Shown here piece by piece: positions 21,481 to 32,613 of a stretch of DNA of 64,000 nucleotides. The stretch comes from Bryopsis sp. KO-2023. Taxonomy: Eukaryota > Chlorophyta > Ulvophyceae > Bryopsidales > Bryopsidaceae. The notes beneath the pieces were generated by a model that saw only the letters and a list, made by a program, of their open reading frames with translations, did no database searches and had not been told where the DNA came from. The DNA is taken from positions 6,076,001 through 6,140,000 of the forward strand of contig BSYQ01000004.1 of assembly GCA_030272585.1 (NCBI GenBank), written 5' to 3'. A program made the position numbers and the translations under genes. The number at the start of each line of letters is the position of its first letter. Positions within the stretch are counted from its first letter, which is position 1.

Positions 21481-22027
21481 GACTTAATTAAGCACATATT
21501 AGCGTGCTAACTGGGTATCAATCAGTTAAGTATTGAGTTAATTAATTAAAGAAGTGATATTATTATATACATTTTTCAATGTATGAATGACGTGAGCCGA
21601 GCTCACCAGCCACCGACTAGAGGGAGTTGGTCGACTCTAGGAGGATTCGAACCCGGGTTGGCTAAGCCCGAGTCGAAGGCACTACGAAGTAGCGGACCCC
21701 ACCATAGGGACGCTTAAGTGGGGGCCGTTACCTATAAGTACCTATTTTTAGCAATAGAAACAATCGGGTACTTAAAAGTAACTGCCCCCACTTGAGCGTC
21801 CCTATGGTGGGGTCCGCTACTTCGTAGTGCCTTCGACTCGGGCTTAGCCAACCCGGGTTCGAATCCTCCTAGAGTCGATCGACTCCCTCTAGTCGGTGGC
21901 TGGTGAGCTCGGCTCACGTCATTCATACATTGAAAAATGTATATAATAATATCACTTCTTTAATTAATTAACTCAATACTTAACTGATTGATACCCAGTT
22001 AGCACGCTAATATGTGCTTAATTAAGT

Positions 22028-22110
22028 CGCCTGTTTTAGACAGGCGCCAGGTCGGTCTGGACAGGCACCCCACCTGTCCAGACCGACCTGGCGCCTGCCT
22101 AAAACAGGCG
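22028..22110. repeat. Nested hairpin, right arm
   Basis: Inverted copy of the left-arm hairpin with the same stem and a caccccac loop region. Because the hairpin is itself near-palindromic, it reads almost identically on both strands. Confidence 0.9.
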
Positions 22111-22460
22111 AAGTAGGTGTCAGTTCGTAGTCTGTGCAGCACAGACTGCGCACTGTGCAGTACAGTACTTAATCTGTGCTGCACAGACCACGTGTACTGT
22201 GTGCTGCACAGTGTGCAGTCTGTCCTGCACAGACTGCGCACTGTGCTGTACACAGTCCCACGTGTGCGCACAGGCTGCACAGGGTGTGGGACTGTCGCGT
22301 TGCACAGGGTGGGTGTGACACAGGACAGACGTGGGTCTGTCCTGTGGAATTTCGCAAAACAGAACAGGACAGCACAGAGTGCACAGAACCCGCACAGAAC
22401 CCTGTCCTGTGCATCGCACAGGACAGGGGTCTGTCCTGTTCAGCCCATGACTGGTGGTGG

Positions 22461-23400
22461 GGGTGGTGGAATCGACATGGCTCCGAAACCATAAAGAGAA
22501 TAGACAGAAATATGGCAGTATTCGAACAGTAGGACACACGATGGACACCAAACCCGGCGAACCGAGATACATTCTTACACACTCTGTTCCCTTTTATCCC
22601 TACTAACACAACCACTTCCAGAAACGCCTACCAGTCCACGTTCGGTCATAATTTCCATAACCGTAACTCCAAAAATAGACATACTGAATCCAATCTGTAC
22701 CTTTCTTCCCAACATTCATCACGAACCCCCAAAGATCTGATATTCCTCCCCCCTGTAAGATCTGATGTTCAATTCCTCTCATTCTCAACTCCCAAAACTT
22801 CCCTATCTTTCACAGTCACATTGAGGCCTTCCCACCCCTACCGTGGTCGAATAAGGAGGGGGTCCCCTCCGTCAGACCAGGCGTCAGTGGAATGGTCAGT
22901 GAGATGGTCCCTTGCATCGTGCACGCACCTTGTTTTGCAAGCAAATTCAAGGAGCACAGGCGAACCACCCACCCAACATATAATCCCACTTGGAACAAAT
23001 CGCTTGGAGCGGTTTGCAATATTTCCACATTCCAGCCCATTGGATTCATTGCTGTTCCACCCCTAGGGGCCTGTCACTCCGCTGCCTGAGTGATAGAAAG
23101 CCCTCCGATCCTGTTGGGTAAACTGTGCTAGAATTTTCGTGTATTTTTGCACCATTGAATTTAACCATCGCACGGCAGAAAGACACCACGAAAACAGTTC
23201 TTACATCAAAATGATTTGTAAATATTTCTAACTCGTGTCCATTTTATCGCTGCAATGAGGCAGCCGCATACACTCTGGCATTCCTGCATCGTCAAATTTC
23301 AACCTATCCTCTTCCCCATTGGTTTCCAATTGCATTATTTTTTCCTTCGTATATCTATATCTATATTACCGCCTTCCACTACCACCATCTTGTCTAGTCT
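22461..23400. other. Flank between the inverted repeat and the Gemin5 gene
   Basis: The right-hand boundary of the recombinase element is not obvious here. A minus-strand reading at 22,816-23,049 (LFQVGLYVGWVVRLCSLNLL) could be an exon but has no recognisable relatives or clean splice pair. Confidence 0.35.
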
Positions 23401-26400
23401 CTACTGCCACCCGTCCACAATATTGGCGTTTTCCATATGTCCATTAGAGGATGGCTGAATGTCTTGTTGATCCCTCATTTCAACATCTGGAGCTGCCGCC
23501 TCGGCTGGGGGGTCTTCCAGAGCAAGATCGCCCCAATTAGAAAGTGTTTGCAGGGCAGCATTGGTCTGACCGTTGCAGTGGTGCAAATAACATTCACACA
23601 AAAGCTTGGTTCGTTGGCATCGAACCTACCAGCAAGAAGAGAAAAGAAACTCGTCTCAAGGAAAACACTGACATTATCAATGAAATTCACTCCTACATAG
23701 ACACAAGACACATAAAATTTCCAACAGCCAGGAAGCCGTTGCACTGATCTTATTTCGAGCAATACAAACGAACTGATAAAAGCATGGCTTGGTTGCTTGC
23801 GGATTCTTATCAGAAAATTAACGCACCTCATTTTTCACCGACTCCAAGTTGCCCATGTCCCTGAGATGAGCCATCACTTCTTCACTTCTTCTACGATAAT
23901 AGACATTTTTCGGTGCGAACAGCATCTGCTCCTCAGACACACTCTCAGGCTTCAAGGCCGATGCGACTGGCATTTGTCCTGCTTCTGTACCAACATGGTG
24001 CCCATCGCCCACCGCCTCCATTAAATCATCCTGATTTGCTGTGATGGGTCCGTTATCCATCCCTTCATTCTCTCTGCCTGTGTCAGCTACTCCCTCTCCA
24101 TTACCAGCCCTAATTGTCACAGCTCCACTGGTTTCTGCTACCCCACCATCCTCCCCTTTCATCTCCGTCGCTTCATGCTCTCTGGTGGGGAGGGCCATTG
24201 GATTGTCAGGAATATCGTCCATCACGTCGTCATTCAACCTGACATGCCATCCACGCTCCCATCTTTTTCCAGTCTCAACCCAGCGTCTGATATTGCTATC
24301 TGTTCCTCGGCACCCTTTGGTTCTGGTGCTGCTGTGACTGCATTCCCTAAGTCTGACTCGGCAAGTTTTTCAGCTCGATTGGCCTCTTGTTCGTTCTTTG
24401 CCCTTGCACGGGCACCCCCCCGCTGGCCACGAATGCCCGGACGAGGCATTGATAGGATGTGAATCCTGGTCACACAATTGTAGTCCCTCGATGCAATCAA
24501 GGTGTTGTTATCGGAAAACAAAAAGTCTTCGACACAGAAGAAAATCGTCCTGGAAAACCAGGCAGACTTCATGGCCTTGACATCCCAAGCTCTCAGCGAA
24601 GTGATGCCTCTCCCTTGTTTCGTCACTCCGTACAGGACGTTGGCTTCAGAAATCCCCCAATTGATGACCTGGGCTCGGTCCGACACTATTTTGCAAACGG
24701 AGTTCAACACCATGCACTGCGTCCCATCCTTTTCCCCGATGCCGATTTCGTGGACACCAAACCGGCCATCGTTGTGCAAAGCAGCGATCATGGGGCTGGC
24801 GTCCTTGGGAAGCTTCCATCTGATGGATTTGATGGGGGACTGGTAGTGCCGCGCTGAACATTGCATGGAGAGGTTTCCTTGGCTGAGCTCCATGTAAATC
24901 GCAATTTGGCCGTCAGTGGCCCCCAATGCTAGGAAGGTTCCGGAGATATCCCAAGAGAAATCGCACCACATCATGCGTTCACCGCCAGGGGGTCCTTGCA
25001 GCTTCCTTGACATCTGATATATTTCGAGCCAAAAGCAAATTCATTTCGACATGCAGATATTTTTTCAAAAAATTCATGTATTCAGCATTCTTACAGCCCC
25101 AAAATTTCGATTTGGATTGGAAAATATTGAAGAAGTCGGTGGTTGGAAGAGGATGGACAAGGCATTTTTTTCTTTTCTTGAGCTCACATCAACGGGGTGA
25201 TTCGAAAGGCATCTCGGCTCTCTGTTCGATTTCTTGCGTTCCTCTACAGGTGGACGGAGACACTCATCTGGGGCTTCCGGCCATTCTAACAAGCACCCCT
25301 CTTGGTCCAACGTGAACAAGTCAGCACTCAACTCTCCATCAGCTGCCGAAGACAAAACCAAAAAAAACAAATTATGTGAGGTACTGCATCCCACATAAAA
25401 AAAAGACTTCCTGAAATTGAAGATTCTTGAAAAAATTGTCGTTCTTCGAAAATTAACATCTTCTCTTTCTGGGCTTGCATGAAAGTCAATTGCAAACGAA
25501 CATTTTTTTTTACACTTCCAACCTATCCATTGCTCCGGCATTGGATCATTCGAGAAGCTTAATCTTTCCCAAAACTTTTCGTGGAAGCTCTCAGATATCA
25601 TGTTTTGGAATAATGAATTTTATTTTTATCATAATTTCATTTCATGAATTTTTTCGGGCTTGTTCACCTCGAACACAAGACTTCCATTGAGCATGTTTGA
25701 CCGCCGTTTTGTGCCGAATGGAGTAAGCATAGACATCTTCGGAAGCCACTTTCATCAACCCCACCGTTCCATCATCACAACCAAAAGCCAACAAATCTGC
25801 AAACAGCATCCTCGTTCAATTCTAACTCATCCTTTTTTTCTAATCCTATTCAATTTTGAATCTTCAGTTCCTTCACCACTCACAACAACTAATCGAAAAC
25901 AAATGTATTCCGTTTTGTATCCTATTCTCGTTTGGAGCGCAAAAGGGATTTTCGAAAGCATCCCTAGCATGTTTTTCTTTTCCTTCAGTTTCTATCAATC
26001 TTCAGCATGAAATCAAGAGAAAAACACTTAACCCCAAAACAAGATCAAACCATGAATTTTAGGCAGGTTCCATGAAAAAGCTCTCACGCAGATCAATATT
26101 TGATCGATGATTTCAAAATCAGTTTTCCATTACCTGCAGCGTACGGGTGCCAGGCGACGCTGGTAACTCGACCAGTGATCCCTCTCCATCGAAGAAGGCC
26201 TATTTTGGTCTCTCCAGAATTCACCGTTGGGACGATCCTGTTTCCACACACGAGAAATTTTAGTATTTTCCTTTCCCAGTTCGGACGGCTTTCATCTTCC
26301 CCTTCCCCCCCCCAAAAAAAAATGAAAAAGAGACTGGGGCAGCAAACCAGAACTGACAATACATTTCTCCAAAGACAAAACAGATGCATCCAGATCCATA

Positions 26401-29400
26401 GGAGCATATGCCCAAATCAAGCAATAGAATAGGAGGATCTATTTTTGTAAATAGTGTAGTTGGTTCCAGTGTGTTTTACCAGTCTGGAGCCAAAATGTTC
26501 GTTTCTGCAGAGGACAGCCCACAACAGCACAGATCCTTTCATTCATATGGATTCAACCACCCCACCTGACAGTCTTGTCGGCACATCCAAGAGCAACGCA
26601 TCCCGCCCCAGGTTTCAGTTGCATGGACAAAATATCCGCTCCTACCCCAGCAAAGCGCCACGTCAATTTCATGGTTTTCAAATCGATCTCGGCCAATTGA
26701 CTGGTTGCTCCGGGGCGGTCAGCCTTCCAGACGATGAGGTTTCTATCCAGAGAGTTAGTCACCATGACAAAACTTTGGTCGGCAGTCTTCCTGATGAAAT
26801 CGATGGTGAAAACGTTCCGGTGGTGATGCGTGGCGAGCTGGACCCGCTTTCCGAGGATCCGACCTGACGGAATCAACCAAATCATTCTTTTTGATTCTGA
26901 GTGATCCTAAAACGCATTTCCATGAAAACGGGGCTGAACTCCACTCGATCAATTTCAAATACACCACCACTTCAACATCAGTTTTTATTCAGTTTTTTTG
27001 GGAAGACACTAGTTTTTACACATCATCGTTCACAATCAAACGTGTCCTTTTCCATGCTTACCCAATCCCTTTCGAAAATCTAACCTTCTGTATTTACAGT
27101 TATTCTGGGGGAAAGGTCCCATGATGTGTAATTCAAAAGCGCGCTCCACTTTATCCTCAAATTTCTCAATCTGTTGTGTGTGCGTGTTGCTTACCTTTGC
27201 GCATGGGGACGATCCAAGCCATGAGTTTACCCTTGTGCCCACTGGCCAAAACCCAAAAATGGTTGGGTAGGAAGGTAGCAGGCACCCCACAGGGAAAAGG
27301 AACCACCCGGGCACACACCCACAGCTTCTTCAGTTGCTCCTCCGTTGTAGCTATACAAACAAACAGAGAAAAGAAAGAAAAAGTTACAAGAAAATCGAGC
27401 GATTTAAGACACTTTTATTAAAGTACTAGCCAATCCACAGCAACCCTCCCTGTATAATTGAGAAAGAAACACTTGGGTTACCACTTGGGTTACCACATTG
27501 CAAACACATCTATTTTTCCTGTTTCGTTTGCATTGTATTAGGGCTGGAAGAACATATTTTCTTTTCTGGATATCAACTAACCCGAGGAAGGCTTTTTGAT
27601 GTGCATCGTTTGGATCAAATCCACATAGTCGACCTTGGGGGGATCCCCAGAAACTCCAGTTTTCCATATTCGAATTCCACCATCTTGACAACCTGCCCAT
27701 TCAACACAAGAACCAAAACCGTCTTTCTCAAAATGATTTTATTTACCTTGGACAAGCAGTGCATGAGTTTAAAAAAAATGAAAAAACGTGAAAAAGTTTA
27801 AAACAAATATACACTGCATCCAAGGGAAGTTTGTGCGGTGCTCGATTCATGGAGAATTAAATTTTTTGAACAAAACGAATATTTGTGTTTTTTAAATACG
27901 AATAAGACTCACCTGCCACGATGACTGCTTCTTTCACCGACAGCTCTTCTTCCAAATCAGCACCCAGATTGACCCCGTCCACCGAATTGTCCATATCCAG
28001 GCCATTCTCCTCCCTCTTAATCGAATCCACCACCAACTCGCACTGGACCCTTTCCCCACTCTCATCCAGCACCACACTCAACGAAACCGTCACATGATCC
28101 TCACTTCCACCCACTCTATTCATGCCGGAGAACGCTCGAGATTCCAGTCCACAATGAGGAGATTCCGAGCGATTCGACCCTCCAGACACGCATTCGCTGG
28201 GGGCGTCCGTTATGCCTGGGATGTGCTGCTCCGGTTCTACCTCCATGGCGTCAGCGTCCGCGGGGTTTTGCTTCCTTCGTTTTGGACGGGTTAGTTGTCT
28301 GGGGGGCAGAACCCAAGAGAGCGTTTGGATGTGATAGTTTGTTTTGCACTGAAGGATGTTCAGCAGTGCGTCTGCTTCCACATCCACGATCGCCACCATT
28401 CCGTCCTCGCAACCCACAGCGACCTGCAGAATTTCCGTAATGAAATATATCAAGCGTTTCTGCGGGCGTTCTTCCACTTGCATGGCTAATCTGATTTGAC
28501 GGTGTCGATTGTGGGTTGTACGCTCAAGTTCGGAGATATGACTAAAAACTTGAATAGAGGATCAACAGGTCGGCAACAAGAATATGTCGATCACAAAAGA
28601 CAAAATCGCTGGGGTGCTGGTATGGCCAATTTTGCTGAAAAGAGATGAATTTTTTTTTCAGGTTTTCATGAGCAGAAACGCTGGATACATCCAGCACAAC
28701 ATTCCAGACCGGCCTCATTTACATATTTCAAACATGCTTTGCAAGGTGCCATTCTTACGTGAGAAGCTGCTGGGTAGGGGGATGCAGCAATCGACATGAC
28801 TGAGGAAGCCATTTTCGTTTGGAGCACTTTGGGTTTTGACTCTGCAAGCACACGCAGTCATCTTTGAACAATTTCTTTCCATTTGCCTCAGTATTTTTTT
28901 TTACCGAAAGAAAAAACTTTTAATTGATCAACCAGCAAATGTGCCGAGTTTTCAAAGCCTTCAGGCTGTTCTGTGAATAATTTGGACAGAAGATGGACTT
29001 TCCCCATTTGCGTCACCTCCTTTACTCTGTGCATGTTACATGTGGACCAATCCAATAAAATCATAGGGAATGCATATGAGTTGGTATTTTTGGAATCAGA
29101 AGTGCAAAACGATGATTTGCACGTCGAGTGTATTATGGTCGATCACTAATAATAACGAAAAGTCCTTGTTGGAGAAATGAAGCAGGATTTAACAGCAAAA
29201 TAGAAGAAAGAAAGCATAGAAAACTCACCAAACTCCAACGTCCACAGCGACAATTTTCCTGCCTTGTCGCCAACCACAGCACACTCCGAAAAGCTGAACC
29301 ACAGAAGAAAAAAAAATCTGCAAAAATTAGACATTGAGACACTACCAGGGCTCCATTTATCACTGGGTATGGCCTCTCAACTCGAAATAGTGTACACCCT

Positions 29401-30715
29401 TCACCTTTAAAAAAAACGCTGAGAGCTTTTCAAGTGTTTGCTTTTTCATGTTCTTTGGATGCATGTCTGGGGAAAAAAAGTCAAAGCAACAAAAACCCCC
29501 CACAAGAAGTGCAGCAAGCTAAAACTTAGCGATGGTCCATCGATATTTCACTCTAACCTGTTGAGAACCACCATCGCTGTGATTTCGGCTGGCATTTCGC
29601 TATAGTTTTTGAGTGGATGGATGCAACTCATGTTCCATATCTTCAGAGCCCTATCCATTCCCCCAGACAACAAAGTTCCAGAGTCCGTAATGCACAGCCC
29701 TGACACTCTGAACACAGAAACAACCTCAACGAAAAAAAGACAAACTAAACTAAAATAAAAATAATGCCATCTTAAATTTCACTGACGAAAAATGCGATTC
29801 TTTCCCCCAATCAACAGTGATGCGACAGTAATGTTGAAACACGAAATACGTGTGTCTTGATTAAGAAAACAAAACAAAAAAACTCTCATTTTCTGGTGTT
29901 ATCATCCAACGATATGTACTGTATATACATATACACAGGATTTTTTTTCAATAAAGAAAAACAAGAATCTTCTGCTTTTAAGCTCCGGATAACCAACCGA
30001 TCCGATGCATCCAACGACAAATTTCTTCACCAAAAAAAAATACATGTGCCACATCCTTTACTCATTGCCACTTCTTTGCAAGATTCAGGTGTGCTGCTGC
30101 TAAAATAGCATTGCTTGACAGAATGCAAAAAGAACCTACCTTTTGGTGTGGTGGTCCAGTTTGTTCACAAACTTCCTGTTGATGGGGTCGATCACAACGA
30201 TAGAATTACCAGCGGCATAAGCATAATATTGGCCATCCCGAGAACATGCCGAAACACAACTGAAATACCTGTGCAGCAAAAACTATTTTACCACACTTTT
30301 CTCACTTTTTTCTAATGAAAATATCTTGCCCAGGCAAAACACCCCAACAGTGACGACTTGAGGCTTTGACGTCTTTATGAATAGACACGTGCAAATACGT
30401 CAGCCTATTAGAAGGGTGGGCTGGGGTTGTGTTTGAGGTTTCAACAGACGATTGTGATAAAAATTTCACTGGCACAACACCCTACGTCCGTTTGAATGAA
30501 TAAAAAGAAGGATAGATCGTTGTCTAAAGACATAGTGTCCAGCATCCAGCAAACATCCGGATCGGTCGCGGAAAGATGTTCGACCATCAAGAAGAATCCT
30601 GGCGACGACGCAGACGTCCTCACAAAAGATCGCCATCAACGGGCTGAACAGGGCAGGGGTTGGCGTACCAGTTAACCGAGGGTGGCAGCAAGATCTCCTC
30701 TCCCCGCGTGCTCAT
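23401..30715 (-). CDS. GEMIN5: Gemin5 homologue (SMN-complex WD40 protein), 14 exons
   Basis: In animals Gemin5 reads the Sm site and cap of pre-snRNAs for the SMN complex through two WD40 propellers. The model starts at ATG 30,715 with ILLPPSVNWYANPC, like the LPPSPNWYC start of known Gemin5. Exons (minus): 30715-30624, 30259-30140, 29707-29558, 29293-29229, 28841-28759, 28423-27913, 27692-27582, 27350-27195, 26863-26566, 26237-26134, 25796-25668, 25342-25188, 25013-23827, 23625-23401. All joins keep phase. Marks of the family are VAVGCEDGMVAIVD, NSLDRNLIVWKADRP, VALGCADKTVR, RVTSVAWHPYAADLLAFGCD and HKTAVKHAQW. About 1128 residues; shorter than animal Gemin5 (about 1500), with a short C-terminal part after an acidic linker. 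Exon 13 needs a one-base (-1) frame offset near 24,240. Confidence 0.88.
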
Positions 30716-30860
30716 CGTTTCGCAAGGGGTTCCACTCCAGACCGCGACGGCAGCGAATTGCGGGTGCTATTTTTGAACTCGTTTTGGGCACTGTTGGCTG
30801 TCCGTAGTACTGCATCCAGCGGATCAACCAGATTTGCTGGATCTGTGGGGGTGGTTCAAG
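30624..30860 (-). promoter_or_regulatory. Gemin5 first exon and upstream region
   Basis: Sequence between the start codon at 30,715 and the inverted-repeat element at 30,862 is only about 145 bases and GC-richer than its surroundings. No TATA box is evident. The promoter must lie here or inside the element. Confidence 0.35.
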
Positions 30861-30861
30861 A

Positions 30862-31351
30862 CTAGGGATGTCCCTGAAAACTTTTCAAGAGAAAATCCAC
30901 ATTTGGGTGGACCTTCACAAAATCCACATTTGGGTAATCGTTCGCATTTTTCCCAATAGGATGATTGGTCGCTGGTGAAATTTTGAAAAATTTGTGAGAC
31001 TAATGACTTCGCCGATAATAATATTTGCAATCATGGTCACTTGAAGAAACCGTGGAGACAACTGTGATGTTGCAGTACAACAAACATATATGGGTGTTTT
31101 GATGCTCTTGATGCGAGGTTGATAGGCTGGATATTTTTTGAATAGTGCTTGGGGGGTGAGATACATTTCTTTTTTGTAAGGTTGGTGGTTCAAAAAGTCA
31201 TTGTTATGAATTTTACAAGCCAGAAAAATTCACAGACAATTCACAGTTGGGGAAAAAGTTGCACGTTTTTTCTCACATTTGGGCACCGAAACGTTCCCAT
31301 CAAAAGTCCACATTTGGGTGAACCGGAATTCACACACAGGGACATCTCTAG
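30862..31351. mobile_element. Non-autonomous inverted-repeat DNA element (MITE-like)
   Basis: The ends are inverted: ctagggatgtccctg at 30,862 and cagggacatctctag at 31,337. Inside, tccacatttgggt occurs at 30,896, 30,923 and 31,307, with a variant at 31,272, mostly close to the ends. Terminal TAGGGATG and repeated subterminal motifs resemble hAT-type elements, but I found no matching 8-bp target duplication; a TA duplication is also possible. It encodes no transposase. Confidence 0.65.
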
Positions 31352-32610
31352 TCCCCAGCCTCACCCCCAACCCCCCTCGTTTTCTTTAATCTTTTATATA
31401 TATATTTTCTCCCTTACTAAAAAGAACTGAAGCATTGCTTTCCCAAACTCAACCCCCGGCATTCACCGGTCCCATCTCTACCCACATTTTCGTGGAATTG
31501 TTTTTTAGCCGGACATTTTTTTAATACAAACTACCAATGAAAAAAAAAAAAAAAAACCTCGCTGTTTTTTTGGTTTTTTTTCTTCTTTTTTCTCCGTCAT
31601 TGATCACTTTGAAACCCGAAATGTCACTTTCAACTAATGTTTTTTTTTTCTTTATAAAAGATGACCTTTTGTGTTTTTTTTTGTTTTTTTTTTTTAACTT
31701 ATCCGTGCCTCACAATATCAATGGGAGATGGTTTATAAAACAAAACAAAAACAAAACATAAAACATAAACAAACCCTCCTTTTCATTTTTTTCTTTTTGC
31801 CAGCTTCTTTTTTTTTCCTTCCCTTTTTTTTCCCTTCGGTTTCAACCAATGCTTTCGATGTGTTAATCTATCCTTTAGATTTTTTGTTCTAAATTTAGAA
31901 ATCTATTCACATGTGTGCATTTTATCACACACATGTACTTATCAGCATGTAAAAAAAAAAAAAAAAACAATAAAAAAAATGCAGCGATCACACTAGACAT
32001 ATCTTTTTTTCTTTTGTTAATAATCTAACAGTTTTTTTTTTCGGACTTTTTCTTTTCTCTATATATTTTTCTTTTCTTTTTTTCGAATCACCAAAGGTCA
32101 AAATTTCTTCAAATAAAAAAAAGAAAGAAAAAATTGCAGACAGCAATCTCCCCATGCTTCCTTTTCTTTTTCTTTTAGTCCCATTCTCAAAACAAACAGC
32201 TAGAAATCAAAACCCCTGAAAAAAAGAAAAAAAAAAGAAAAAAACCCACCTAAAAACAAAACATCTCCTGCCAAAAATACATCATTTTCTGGCTGTCTTT
32301 TTTTCTATGAAATTCTCCCCTTTTTTTCTCCCCCATCCCTGTTTTTCTCCCCCTCGTTTTTTGCTGCCTATCTCACTTTTCCCCCCACCTCGGTCACACT
32401 TTTTTCGGGAGGGTCCCTGCTGACTACCTCACTCTTTTCATATTCGTCACACCTTTTTTTTGGGGGGAGGGGGGGGGTCTCCATCACCCGATCACACCAC
32501 CACAAGGTTCAATATCAACCCTTTCCCCCCCCCCCCAAAAAAAAAAGAACCAACCAACCATATTTTCAAAAACGAGGATAGAAATAGACTTTCGAATACT
32601 AGTATACGAT
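31352..32610. other. Pyrimidine-rich tract without a gene
   Basis: The plus strand is strongly T/C-rich with many T, A, C and G homopolymers (for example 31,541-31,557 and 32,461-32,476). No exon can be supported. Its base bias on the plus strand matches that of introns of plus-strand genes. Confidence 0.5.
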
Positions 32611-32613
32611 AAA

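Larger units (their letters stand above)
21062..22460. repeat. Giant inverted repeat with nested palindromes
   Basis: The two arms mirror each other about a centre near 21,756. The inner parts (21,333-21,744 and 21,768-22,179) differ at only a few positions. The outer parts (21,062-21,332 and 22,180-22,460) are more diverged but share many CTGTGC...GCACAG palindromes. The far end of the right arm carries CCCATGACTGG, the inverted counterpart of the recombinase start codon region at 21,070-21,080. The spacer is about 23 bases. Each arm also contains an 80-base hairpin and a B-box-like GGTTCGAATCC. A single-stranded copy could fold into one large cruciform. Confidence 0.93.

Noticed and set aside
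21600-21920. tRNA genes in the palindrome arms
   Set aside because: The B-box 11-mer is present but the T stem has two mismatches and no acceptor stem can be drawn.
22117-22572. Long Cys/His/Thr-rich ORFs on both strands across the right palindrome arm
   Set aside because: They translate the CTGTGC/GCACAG repeats in every frame; composition follows the repeat and no domain is present.
28870-29040. Additional Gemin5 exon between exons 4 and 5
   Set aside because: Exons 4 and 5 already join in phase and the family alignment leaves no gap there.
31352-32610. CRISPR-like or satellite array
   Set aside because: Only homopolymers and irregular pyrimidine runs, no repeat-spacer pattern.
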